This document shows positions 1 to 7,455 of a stretch of 15,664 nt of DNA, piece by piece; position 1 is the stretch's first letter, and the number at the start of each line of letters is the position of its first letter. A program made the position numbers and the translations under genes. The notes below the pieces were generated by a model, which had not been told where the DNA came from, did not search any database, and saw only the letters and a list, made by a program, of their open reading frames with translations. Origin of the DNA: Oscillospiraceae bacterium (lineage in GTDB: Bacteria > Bacillota > Clostridia > Oscillospirales > Ruminococcaceae); assembly GCA_029068025.1 (NCBI GenBank), contig JAIEDJ010000307.1:1-15664 (forward strand), written 5' to 3'.

Positions 1-879
1 CCCCCGCCTGATATGCTCCTCCAGCGTTTCACGCGCTGCGGCAACATCGCTCTCATAGGTGATCCCGAACCATTTGCTGTCCGTCGGGATATCCCTCACC
101 TTATAACCGCGCGACTTTATCTCCCGTCCGACCGCGTCCGCTATGGTAAGCTCCGCCTTAAGCTCGTCGGGCTGGAGATCATTAAGGAACTTTCTTAGCT
201 GATGAGCCAGTATCGGCATAAAATCAGCTTTGAACCCCCACATACTCATAGACGCGGTCGCGTTTTCATCAAGGATCTTTTCATATCCGTCATACTTTCC
301 GCGGATAACGCCGTCCGCGCCGCGCGATATCTGCTTTGTTTCCTCCACCGATGTCAGCAGACCGTCCGCGCCGCTGCGGCATATGCCGCGGTTCACCGCA
401 CCGTGCTCCGACAAGGTGTTTTTCAAAAGGAAATCCACCGAGCAGGCGTCCGCGTCGGGAGCTTTAAGGAATCCCGCAAGCGACTCAAACGCCTCCGCCC
501 CGTAGAAATCGTCCGCGTTGATAACGGCAAAGTTGTTATCCAGCATGTCCTTGCAGCAATACAGCGCCTGCGCCGTTCCCCACGGCTTTGTACGCGACGG
601 GAAATCCCTTTCGCGCTTCGGGAGCTGATCCACGGACTGGAAAACATATTCCGTCTTTACCAGCTTCTCCACTCTCGCGCCGATAGTGCTTTTAAAAAGC
701 TCCTCGATATCACGGCGTATTATAAACACAACGCGGTCAAAGCCGTTTTTCAGCGCGTCATGCACCGAATAGTCTATCAAAAGTTCCCCGTTCGGACCCA
801 GCGGCTCAAGCTGCTTTATCCTGTCGCCGAAGCGCTGTCCCATTCCTGCCGCAAGTATTACTAAAGTTAATTCCGACAT
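1..879 (-). CDS. Sugar-phosphate nucleotidyltransferase (NDP-sugar pyrophosphorylase family), 3' end beyond window
   Basis: The reading frame is open from an ATG at 879 to the window edge (293 codons, no stop), so the C-terminus is missing. The N-terminus carries the nucleotide-binding signature LAAGMGQRFG (residues 9-18). PWGTAQA (99-105) and INADDFYG (120-127) are the usual base/metal-binding positions of the NTP_transferase fold. Later, WGF and a C-terminal DSKWFGITY segment fit the ~300-residue Bacillota/Bacteroidota type. Such enzymes join a sugar or alditol phosphate to an NTP to give an activated NDP-sugar for surface polysaccharide or envelope synthesis. The exact sugar cannot be told. 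A ribosome site (AAGGAG) lies 7 bases before the ATG. A palindromic repeat (900-1008) sits directly upstream, so the gene may be transcribed separately from valS. A licC/choline-phosphate-type cytidylyltransferase is an alternative. Confidence 0.85.
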   Translation of the reverse strand, partial: MSELTLVILAAGMGQRFGDRIKQLEPLGPNGELLIDYSVHDALKNGFDRVVFIIRRDIEELFKSTIGARVEKLVKTEYVFQSVDQLPKRERDFPSRTKPWGTAQALYCCKDMLDNNFAVINADDFYGAEAFESLAGFLKAPDADACSVDFLLKNTLSEHGAVNRGICRSGADGLLTSVEETKQISRGADGVIRGKYDGYEKILDENATASMSMWGFKADFMPILAHQLRKFLNDLQPDELKAELTIADAVGREIKSRGYKVRDIPTDSKWFGITYESDVAAARETLEEHIRRG

Positions 880-899
880 ATTATACTCCTTATTTTAAA

Positions 900-1008
900 G
901 AATTTCAAAATTCTCAATTGGCCGCATTATGCTTCGCAAAACGCTCACGCTCCTCTTCGCTGACGCTCCGTTCCGCTTAGTCGTCAATTTCGACACTTTT
1001 TGAAATTC
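900..1008. repeat. Palindromic repeat element, copy A (5' of nucleotidyltransferase)
   Basis: The element is bounded by inverted termini GAATTTCAAAA (900-910) and TTTTGAAATTC (998-1008). Positions 901-922 are identical (22 of 22) to 4183-4204 in copy B. The core 946-989 matches 4207-4254 at 40 of 44 aligned positions, with two 2-base gaps. No open frame of note is present. It begins 21 bases before the start codon of the minus-strand gene and so would lie in that gene's 5' leader if transcription starts upstream. Size, termini and lack of coding potential fit a MITE-like or REP-like palindromic repeat, but I cannot assign a known family. Confidence 0.8.
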
Positions 1009-1022
1009 ACTGTCCTATCGCA

Positions 1023-1113
1023 CGTTGATCTTAGCGTAAGAGCCTTGCTGCGTGAGTATTGCGTTGATCTTGACGCAAGAACCTTTGCTGCACATGTATT
1101 GTGTTGATCTTGG
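1023..1113. repeat. Tandem 40-bp units (two full, one partial)
   Basis: Units start at 1023, 1062 and 1102, each opening with (C/T)GTTGATCTT and, in the two full copies, continuing to TTGCTGC and GTATTG. The first full unit is 39 bp and the second 40 bp. Each full copy holds a short inverted repeat: TCTTA-GCG-TAAGA in the first and TCTTG-ACG-CAAGA in the second. The paired bases change together. A related unit lies at 4310-4349. On the minus strand these would read as AAGATCAAC-containing units upstream of element A. Function unknown. Confidence 0.75.
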
Positions 1114-1136
1114 GAAACGCCTCAGCCGCATTTTTT

Positions 1137-1520
1137 CTACAGCGCCGACCTCGGTAGCCCGTCAAACAATCCCTCGAGCCGCTGCAAGGTCATTGCCCCG
1201 ATGAGCGCCCAGCCGTCCTTTTCCGCAAGGAAAAACTTCTCCAGACGCTTCATTGCTTCATGATATTCGATCGTGCCGATAACGCCGTCCTTCGTGATAC
1301 TGACTATTGAGATTATCCACTTGTCGATGGTCTTGCCTTCTATTGCCTATTGCTTTTCTGGAACTATCAGGAAAAGCGAATCCGTATCCTCGGTGAGCGC
1401 AAACCCAACGATCAGCGACCCCTCGTCATTCTGATACAGGTGCGGATTAGCTTGATACGCTTCCTGCCAGCGCTTGTTGAGATCACTGCCGTTATTTTGT
1501 TTTTTCTTGAACACGCCCAT
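1137..1520 (-). pseudogene. Small hypothetical gene after valS, interrupted by an in-frame TAG
   Basis: The start codon overlaps the valS stop by one base (TAATG at 1522-1518), a classic translational-coupling layout, so this was probably the last gene of a valS operon. The frame runs 127 residues to a TAG at 1137-1139 but has an internal TAG at codon 58 (1347-1349). Both sides look like real protein: MGVFKKKQNN... with TEDTDSLFLIVPEKQ before the stop, and AIEGKTIDKWIIS... with KFFLAEKDGWALIGAM after it. A TAT or TAC tyrosine codon would become TAG by one substitution. No domain is recognised. It could be a recent nonsense mutation, a sequencing error, or two short peptides from one message. 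The sequence near the stop shows a small ATTGCCTATTGC repetition. Confidence 0.65.
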
Positions 1521-4159
1521 TACTTCAAGCCCTCAATAGATTCAAGAATCTTCTTCATCTTCTCTTCCGCCTTAGCGAGCTTAGCGCGTTCGTTCTCGAT
1601 CTGCTGAGCGGGCGCTTTGGACAAGAACCCCTGATTGTTCAGCTTGCCCGAGAGGAAGTCTATGTCTTTCTGCGCCGCCTTGCGTTCCTTTTCGAGACGC
1701 GCAAGCTCCTTCTCCTTGTCTACCAGCTCGCCCATCGGGATAAACACACGCGCCGAATCGGTAACGACCGTCACCATACCGTCGGTGTTCTCCGCCTTTT
1801 CCACAACGGAGAACTCTCCCGCGCCCGCGAGCTTCTCAAAGAACGGCTGAGCGTTCTTAAAGGTCTCGGCGAACTTGGTCTCCACGATCTCGGTTACTTT
1901 CTTTGACGGCGGAACGTTCATCTCATTTCTCTGTACGCGGATAGCGCGGATAGTTTCGATAATGCGCGAGAACTCCTTCTGCTCCTCGGTGAAGCAGAGC
2001 TTTTCGTCATACCTGCACCAGTCGGAGATCATAATGCTCTCAGGCTCACCCTCGGGCAACGGCATAGACTGCCAAATCTCCTCGGTAACGAACGGAATAA
2101 ACGGGTGCAGCAGCTTCAGAACTCCCCTTATGATGAATACAAGCACGTTCTGCGCCGCAAGCATAGTTGCTCCGCCTGCCGCGATCCTCGGCTTGGTAAG
2201 CTCTATATACCAATCGCAGAAGATATCCCATACAAAGTCATAAAGGTTCTGCACCGCAACGCCCAGCTCATACGCCTCAAGATTTGCCGTAACGTTCTTC
2301 ACCATATCGTTGAACAGCGACAGCACCCACTTGTCCTCAACGGGCAGATTCGCGGTGTCAAGCGGCTTTGCGGTGAAGCCCTCGGGCAGATTTATAAGGA
2401 TATAACGCGACGCGTTCCACAGCTTGTTTATGAAGTTGCGGGAATTGGTGACCTTTTCTTCCGTCCAGCGCATATCGTTTCCGGGAGCGTTTCCGGTCAC
2501 GAGCGTGAGACGAAGCGCGTCCGCGCCGTAGCGGTCGATGATCTCAAGCGGATCAACGCCGTTGCCAAGGGACTTGGACATCTTCCGACCCTTTTCGTCG
2601 CGTACAAGTCCGTGGATAAGCACGTCCTTGAACGGCTTCTCGCCCGTGTGTTCCAGACCCGAGAAGATCATTCTCGAAACCCAGAACGTGATTATGTCAT
2701 AGCCCGTAACAAGCGTCTGCGTAGGATAGAAATACTCGTAATCGGGCGTTTTCTCGGGCCAGCCCAGTGTTGAAAAAGGCCACAGAGCCGAGCTGAACCA
2801 TGTATCGAGCGTGTCCTCGTCCTGCTTTACCGCCGCTCCGCACTTTGGGCACTTTTCGAGATCATCAAGCGTGATCTCGGTGTGTTTACAGTCGGGGTTC
2901 TGACAGTAAAACGCGGGTATCCTGTGACCCCACCAGATCTGACGGGAAATACACCAGTCGCGGATATTCTCCATCCAGAACAGATAGTTATTCTCAAAGC
3001 GCTTGGGAACATATCTCAGCTCGCCGCTCTTTACAACGTCGATCGCGGGCTTTGCAAGCTCCTTCATCTTAACGAACCACTGCAGTGACGCGGTAGGCTC
3101 TACGGTAGTGCCGCAGCGCTGACAGGTGCCGACATTGTGCTTGTGCGGCTCGACCTTGATCAGCAGACCCTGCGCCTCGAGATCGGCGACCATAGCCTTG
3201 CGCGCTTCATAGCGATCCATTCCGGCGTACTTTCCGCCAACGCCCTCCATAATAGTTGCGTCATCGTTCATCATATGGATAACCGGAAGATCGTGACGCT
3301 GTCCTACCTCAAAGTCGTTGGGATCATGTGCCGGAGTGATCTTAACACAGCCCGTACCGAATTCCATATCAACGTATTCGTCCGCGACAACCGGGATCTC
3401 CCTGTCGGTAAGCGGCAGCTTGAGCATTTTACCTACAAGATGAGTGTAGCGCGTATCCTTAGGATTAACAGCAACCGCGGTATCGCCGAGCAGCGTTTCA
3501 GGACGCGTTGTAGCTATTTCCACAAACCCGCTTCCATCAGCTATCGGATAATTTATATGCCAGAAGAAGCCGTCCTGTTCCTCGTATTCGGTCTCAATAT
3601 CGGAAATAGAGGTCTTGCAGTTCGGGCACCAGTTGATGATACGCTCACCGCGGTAGATCAGCCCCTTGTTATGGAGCGACATAAACACCTTTTGCACAGC
3701 CGCCGAACAGCCCTCGTCCATTGTGAAGCGGTCACGGCTCCAGTCGCAGGACGTACCCATTTTGCGCTGCTGCTTCTTTATAGTGCCGCCATATTTATCG
3801 TTCCACTCCCACGCGCGCTTCATAAAGCCATCGCGTCCGAGGTCGTATTTCGTGATACCCTCTTCCTTCATAGCCGAAACGATCTTCGCTTCCGTAGCAA
3901 GAGCCGCGTGATCTGTTCCGGGAAGCCACAGCGCCGAGTAGCCCTGCATTCTCTTAAAGCGGATAAGTATATCCTGGAGCGTACAGTCAAGCGCGTGACC
4001 CATATGCAGCTGTCCCGTGATGTTGGGCGGCGGCATTACTATAGTATACGGCTTTTTCTTGGGATCGCGCTCTGCCTTGAAGAAGCCACTCTCCTCCCAA
4101 TACTTATATAGTCTGTCCTCGAAATCCTTCGGGGAATAAGTTTTTTCCAATTCCTTCAT
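1520..4159 (-). CDS. valS: Valyl-tRNA synthetase
   Basis: This class I aminoacyl-tRNA synthetase charges tRNA-Val with valine in the cytosol. At 879 residues it has the full family length. The catalytic Rossmann fold shows HMGH (52-55, the HIGH motif) and KMSKS (526-530). The inserted CP1 editing domain (about 190-345) carries TTRPET (217-222) and GTGCVKITPAHDP (268-280), used to remove mis-attached threonine. Cysteine pairs at CPNC (178-181), CQRC (346-349) and the CxxxxC...CPKC region (419-440) look like zinc knuckles. After the anticodon-binding helical bundle, the C-terminal ~65 residues are a charged coiled coil, as usual for ValRS. The start is supported by AAGGAGA 8 bases before the ATG. 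The stop overlaps the next gene by one base. I found no T-box antiterminator motif between 4160 and 4430. The upstream space instead holds repeat copy B. Confidence 0.98.
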   Translation of the reverse strand: MKELEKTYSPKDFEDRLYKYWEESGFFKAERDPKKKPYTIVMPPPNITGQLHMGHALDCTLQDILIRFKRMQGYSALWLPGTDHAALATEAKIVSAMKEEGITKYDLGRDGFMKRAWEWNDKYGGTIKKQQRKMGTSCDWSRDRFTMDEGCSAAVQKVFMSLHNKGLIYRGERIINWCPNCKTSISDIETEYEEQDGFFWHINYPIADGSGFVEIATTRPETLLGDTAVAVNPKDTRYTHLVGKMLKLPLTDREIPVVADEYVDMEFGTGCVKITPAHDPNDFEVGQRHDLPVIHMMNDDATIMEGVGGKYAGMDRYEARKAMVADLEAQGLLIKVEPHKHNVGTCQRCGTTVEPTASLQWFVKMKELAKPAIDVVKSGELRYVPKRFENNYLFWMENIRDWCISRQIWWGHRIPAFYCQNPDCKHTEITLDDLEKCPKCGAAVKQDEDTLDTWFSSALWPFSTLGWPEKTPDYEYFYPTQTLVTGYDIITFWVSRMIFSGLEHTGEKPFKDVLIHGLVRDEKGRKMSKSLGNGVDPLEIIDRYGADALRLTLVTGNAPGNDMRWTEEKVTNSRNFINKLWNASRYILINLPEGFTAKPLDTANLPVEDKWVLSLFNDMVKNVTANLEAYELGVAVQNLYDFVWDIFCDWYIELTKPRIAAGGATMLAAQNVLVFIIRGVLKLLHPFIPFVTEEIWQSMPLPEGEPESIMISDWCRYDEKLCFTEEQKEFSRIIETIRAIRVQRNEMNVPPSKKVTEIVETKFAETFKNAQPFFEKLAGAGEFSVVEKAENTDGMVTVVTDSARVFIPMGELVDKEKELARLEKERKAAQKDIDFLSGKLNNQGFLSKAPAQQIENERAKLAKAEEKMKKILESIEGLK

Positions 4160-4182
4160 ATTTATGTCTCCTTATTTAAAAT

Positions 4183-4295
4183 AATTTCAAAATTCTCAAT
4201 TGGCGGCACGCTCCACTTCGCGCTAACGCGCTCCGTTACGCTTAGCCGTCAATTGAGAACCGGTCGAAATTAAAATTTCGCCCTTTTTGAAATTC
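4183..4295. repeat. Palindromic repeat element, copy B (5' of valS)
   Basis: The outer inverted termini are AATTTCAAAA (4183-4192) and TTTTGAAATT (4285-4294). An inner pair, TTCTCAATTGGCGG (4193-4206) and CCGTCAATTGAGAA (4246-4259), is complementary at 13 of 14 positions. An extra perfect hairpin, CGAAATT-AA-AATTTCG (4265-4280), is absent from copy A. The core is closely related to 901-989. It lies 23 bases before the valS start codon, in the same orientation and at nearly the same distance as copy A from its gene. Confidence 0.8.
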
Positions 4296-4309
4296 CTGCG
4301 CGTTTATCA

Positions 4310-4363
4310 CGTTGTTCTTGGCGTTAGAGCCCTTGCTGCGTGTGTATCTCGTTGATCCGAGCG
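4310..4363. repeat. 40-bp unit plus partial second unit, homologous to 1023-1113
   Basis: One full unit, CGTTGTTCTTGGCG... (4310-4349), matches the units at 1023-1101 in length and in the segments CGTTG, TTCTTG, AGAGCC, TTGCTGCGTG and GTAT. A partial second copy follows (CGTTGATC, 4350-4357, then diverging). It is separated from element B by 15 bases, exactly as at copy A. The rest of the gap up to 4430 is AT-rich with a GATC-AAATTTC-GATC inverted motif. I see no gene in it. Confidence 0.65.
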
Positions 4364-4430
4364 AAAGCGCACCGATCAAATTTCGATCAAAATCCGCCGC
4401 CGAAATCGGCATCATAATTATCAATTAACA

Positions 4431-5123
4431 TCAGTCGTACTCTTCCGAGATAAACTTAAAGTCATCGGTCTTATCGATCTTGTCAAGAACCTTTTTCTTT
4501 ATCCGCTCCTCGACCGCGTCCGCCGCCAGCCCGAACAGCATGGTCTGAAAAATATTGCTTGTGCACATCAGCATAACGGCAAGCGGCTCGTATTCGAGCG
4601 TTATCATCTTCTCAACCGGATAATTTCCGCTGTTGTCCGCGGAAGACTCCTCGCCATACTTGTCAATGACCGCTTGGACTTCCTCCGCCGTAGCGGTCTT
4701 AACGGCGATCTCGACTGCCTCTCCGTCATAGAACTTCCCGAAAAACAGCCGCGCAAGCGTCTGCTTTCTGCCGAGTATTTCCTTGGACATCCTGTCCGCC
4801 TGTTCCTTGACATATTTCAGAACAACACTTTTGGATCTGTTGATATTCTTGAACCAAATGTATATCAGCCGCGTGCGCTCCCCATCATTAAGCTCGACCT
4901 TGTCAAGCACACCGTCCTTGTCATATACGGCAGTCAGCCCGTTCGGCATAAGCTCCCTCGGAACAGTATATATCCGAACCTCGTTTCCGTACATGGGCGC
5001 ATTGTATGTCAGCAGCTGCCATTCCGTATCATAGCCGAGGATCAGTATATCTCCGTCCGCGCCGCCGAGCTCATTGAATTTGAAACTGCCCTCTTTAAAT
5101 TTCAGCGGAATATTGTATTCCAT
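4431..5123 (-). CDS. Hypothetical protein, 230 residues, last gene of the rqcH operon
   Basis: I do not recognise a family. The start has a strong AGGAGGT ribosome site 8 bases upstream and the gene begins 21 bases after the rqcH stop, so co-transcription is likely. The N-terminal ~110 residues are beta-rich in character (alternating hydrophobics, EGSFKFNELGGADGDILILG, then a W/Y-rich stretch). A charged helical middle follows (about 100-130). The C-terminal third has one strongly hydrophobic helix (about 181-201, PLAVMLMCTSNIFQTMLFGL) and ends in a charged tail. There is no signal peptide at the N-terminus. A single buried or membrane-associated helix is possible, but a soluble fold is equally consistent. 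No catalytic motif is visible. Confidence 0.85.
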   Translation of the reverse strand: MEYNIPLKFKEGSFKFNELGGADGDILILGYDTEWQLLTYNAPMYGNEVRIYTVPRELMPNGLTAVYDKDGVLDKVELNDGERTRLIYIWFKNINRSKSVVLKYVKEQADRMSKEILGRKQTLARLFFGKFYDGEAVEIAVKTATAEEVQAVIDKYGEESSADNSGNYPVEKMITLEYEPLAVMLMCTSNIFQTMLFGLAADAVEERIKKKVLDKIDKTDDFKFISEEYD

Positions 5124-5144
5124 CTGTCAGACCTCCTGTAGGTG

Positions 5145-6911
5145 TTATCGTTTTTCGGAGAGCCTTTCCACAAGCTCTTTGTCCGGAGTAACATAAAGCG
5201 TCCTGTTGTTGGTGAAGATCACCATTCCGGGCTTAGCGCCCGCGGGCTTTTTCACGAACTTCACCGCGACGTGATCCACGGGTACTCCCGAGCCGCCGTG
5301 CCCCTTTGAATGGTACGCCGCCAGCTGAGCAGCCTCAAAAAGCGTCTGCTCCGAGGGCGTTTTCCCATCGGTTCTGATTATCACGTGAGAACCCGCTATA
5401 TCCTTGGCGTGGAGCCATATATCCGCCGCCTTGGCGGTCTTGAAGGTAAGCTGATCGTTCTGGCGGTTGTTCTTGCCGACCAGAATTTCAAAGCCGTCCG
5501 ACGAGATAAATCTCATTGGCTCGGAGAGCTTGTTTTTTTCGGGCGTTTTTCTGTTCTCGCCCTTGATATAGCCCTGCTCGACTAACTCGCGCCGTATCTC
5601 GGCAAGCTCGCGGTCGCTTTCGGCACGCGCGAGACTATCAAGCACGCTGTCGAGATACGAAAGCTCGTTTTTCCCGCTCTCGATAAGCTCCGTGAGCTTC
5701 TTTTCGGCGGTGTCCAGCTTTCGGTATTCGGCATAGTACTTCTGCGCATTCTGCGACGGAGTGAGCCGCGCGTCAAGCGGTATCTCCCGCGTTCCGCCGC
5801 TGTAAAAATCATCGAGAACACACCTTGTCATACCGCGTTCCAGCTTGTAGATATTGGCGTTGATAAGATCTCCGCAGACTCGGAAAACCTCGCGTTCTCC
5901 GCATTCCTCAAGCTCCTTCTTCCGGAGCTCCAACTTGCGTGAAACGCGTGAATACGCGTTGTTCAGCACGATCGTCAGACTGCGGCTGCGCTGCTTCTGC
6001 GTGTTTTCGGAGCTTTGAGCGGTGTAAAACGCGTCCAACAGCTCACACGCGGAATCGTAGCACGATAACTTCATAGCGCCGCCGTACTGCCCGATATCAA
6101 CAAACGAAAAATCCTTTTTCTTGCCGGTCTCATCTGTGAGCAATGTGAAACTTGCGCCGCCGTTCAGCGCGTTCTTTGCTTTCGCGAAAAACTCGGCAAG
6201 CCGCAGCTTCTGCGTATCGGTAAGCTCACCGCACAAGATATCCGTATCGTTTGCGGCATAGAACGCCGCCTCGCGCGCGAATATCGGCGCTATACCCTCG
6301 AGTATCTCGGGGAGCGCCTTAGCAAGCCGCCCGCCCTTTTCCGAGACAGCCGAGACTATCTCATCGGGCGCGGCTTCGAGAATATTCAGCCGCTCCGGAC
6401 GCGGCGGAGTCTCATACACGATATTCGGAAGCACCCGCCGAATTTTATCATCGGGAGCGTCCTCACCCGTGATCCGCTTTACGCTGTCCACGACACGACC
6501 TCCGCTTATAAGGATTATATTGCTGTAGCGTCCCATTATCTCAGCGGTCAGCGTGTTCACCACGGGATCACCGATCTCGTTGGTACACTCGAAATCAAAG
6601 TAAAGTATGCGCTCCAGACCGTCTTGTCTGATCGCCGAAAGTTTGCCGCCGCCGAGACGCTTTCTCAGCAGCATACAGAACATCGGCGGGGTCTGCGGGT
6701 TGCCGAATTCCGCATTCGTGAGGTGAACACGCGCCGCACCGCCGTTCGCCGAGAACAGCAGCTTTTTCGCGCCGCGGTCATTGGAATTCAGCATTCTAAG
6801 GGAAACGATTATTTCCTCGCGTGAGGGCTGATAGATCTTGTCGACCCGCGCGCCTATCAGATTTTCAAGCTCACGCTTCACGCAGTGAAGATACGCGCCG
6901 TCGAGTGACAA
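5145..6911 (-). CDS. rqcH: RqcH / NFACT-family ribosome quality-control protein (older name: fibronectin-binding protein FbpA)
   Basis: RqcH binds large ribosomal subunits still holding a peptidyl-tRNA and recruits tRNA-Ala to add C-terminal alanine tails that mark the chain for degradation. The 588 residues show the NFACT-N domain (MSLDGAY start, PPMFCMLLRK at 75-84, NEIGD...EIMGRYSNIIL at 111-135). A helical coiled-coil middle (about 310-460) follows. The C-terminal NFACT-R domain has SSDGFEILVGKNNRQND and DIWLHAKDIAGSHVII. The start codon is TTG (6911-6909), chosen because the family begins M-S-x-D-G and GGGGG lies 8 bases upstream. An ATG 19 bases further up is out of frame. At the position of the catalytic Asp of the B. 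subtilis Asp-Arg pair this protein has Glu (E100-R101). Confidence 0.95.
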   Translation of the reverse strand: MSLDGAYLHCVKRELENLIGARVDKIYQPSREEIIVSLRMLNSNDRGAKKLLFSANGGAARVHLTNAEFGNPQTPPMFCMLLRKRLGGGKLSAIRQDGLERILYFDFECTNEIGDPVVNTLTAEIMGRYSNIILISGGRVVDSVKRITGEDAPDDKIRRVLPNIVYETPPRPERLNILEAAPDEIVSAVSEKGGRLAKALPEILEGIAPIFAREAAFYAANDTDILCGELTDTQKLRLAEFFAKAKNALNGGASFTLLTDETGKKKDFSFVDIGQYGGAMKLSCYDSACELLDAFYTAQSSENTQKQRSRSLTIVLNNAYSRVSRKLELRKKELEECGEREVFRVCGDLINANIYKLERGMTRCVLDDFYSGGTREIPLDARLTPSQNAQKYYAEYRKLDTAEKKLTELIESGKNELSYLDSVLDSLARAESDRELAEIRRELVEQGYIKGENRKTPEKNKLSEPMRFISSDGFEILVGKNNRQNDQLTFKTAKAADIWLHAKDIAGSHVIIRTDGKTPSEQTLFEAAQLAAYHSKGHGGSGVPVDHVAVKFVKKPAGAKPGMVIFTNNRTLYVTPDKELVERLSEKR

Positions 6912-6951
6912 ATCCGCCGCCCCCTTTCATCAGGAAATAATACGCTGTGTT

Positions 6952-7437
6952 TCAGAAATCAACGGTAAAGATCACTTGCAAATTTTCTTTAAGAGCGTTT
7001 TCGTAAAACGGAAGAATGTCATGGCTCCAGTCCAAAGTATGCTCCAAACCGTCATCATCTTTATATCTGAAATCATCGCCGATCTTCTGAAAATTCTGAT
7101 TGATAATGTCCTGCAGATCGTTTTGACGAAGAAATTCAACAATATTTTTTATGTCATCATGGTTTTTCAGAGTAATGACCTCATCCTCTGTTTTGACCAA
7201 AAACTCGCCGCCGAATATGATATTTGCCGGAACGCGATCAGATTCGATCCATTCACCGCCGCCCAAGCAGTAATGGATCCCCTCCCACGCTTTGTCCAGC
7301 TCACAGGCACGGGGAGTATCAAACAAATTTTCCTCGATCTCGTTCAGCATATAATCATACCGTTCCTTTGCCGGAACAGAGCGGAGTTCTTCGACTTCCG
7401 TGTCGGTAAGCGCGTAAAGCATACCCAATCTTGACAT
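6952..7437 (-). CDS. DUF1877 (YfbM-like) family protein
   Basis: This is a cytosolic protein of 161 residues, the normal length for DUF1877. Family hallmarks are the MSRLGMLYALTDTEVEEL start, the LDKAWEGIHYCLGG segment (about 47-60), a PANIIFGGE strand near residues 70-77 and a C-terminal FYENALKENLQVIF (near 146-159). The biochemical role of DUF1877 is not established, so none is assigned. The ribosome site GGAGGAAA precedes the ATG. The gene lies 18 bases after nif3 and 40 bases before rqcH on the same strand, indicating one transcript. Base composition in the middle is more AT-rich than its neighbours, which may reflect separate ancestry. Confidence 0.8.
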   Translation of the reverse strand: MSRLGMLYALTDTEVEELRSVPAKERYDYMLNEIEENLFDTPRACELDKAWEGIHYCLGGGEWIESDRVPANIIFGGEFLVKTEDEVITLKNHDDIKNIVEFLRQNDLQDIINQNFQKIGDDFRYKDDDGLEHTLDWSHDILPFYENALKENLQVIFTVDF

Positions 7438-7455
7438 ATCGGATTTCCTCCAATA

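Noticed and set aside
202..864. 220-residue plus-strand open frame
   Set aside because: It is the antisense shadow of the minus-strand nucleotidyltransferase, whose frame is open and carries family motifs. The antisense product has no recognisable motif and is rich in Arg/His as expected from a complementary frame.
1023..1113. CRISPR array
   Set aside because: The whole ~40-bp unit is repeated, with no distinct repeat/spacer alternation, and only about 2.3 copies exist with no cas genes nearby.
3137..4111. 324-residue plus-strand open frame inside valS
   Set aside because: It is fully antisense to the N-terminal half of valS and has no family signature.
4242..4424. 60-residue minus-strand open frame before valS
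   Set aside because: It lies across the palindromic element and 40-bp units, has no clear ribosome site, and its sequence is explained by the repeats.
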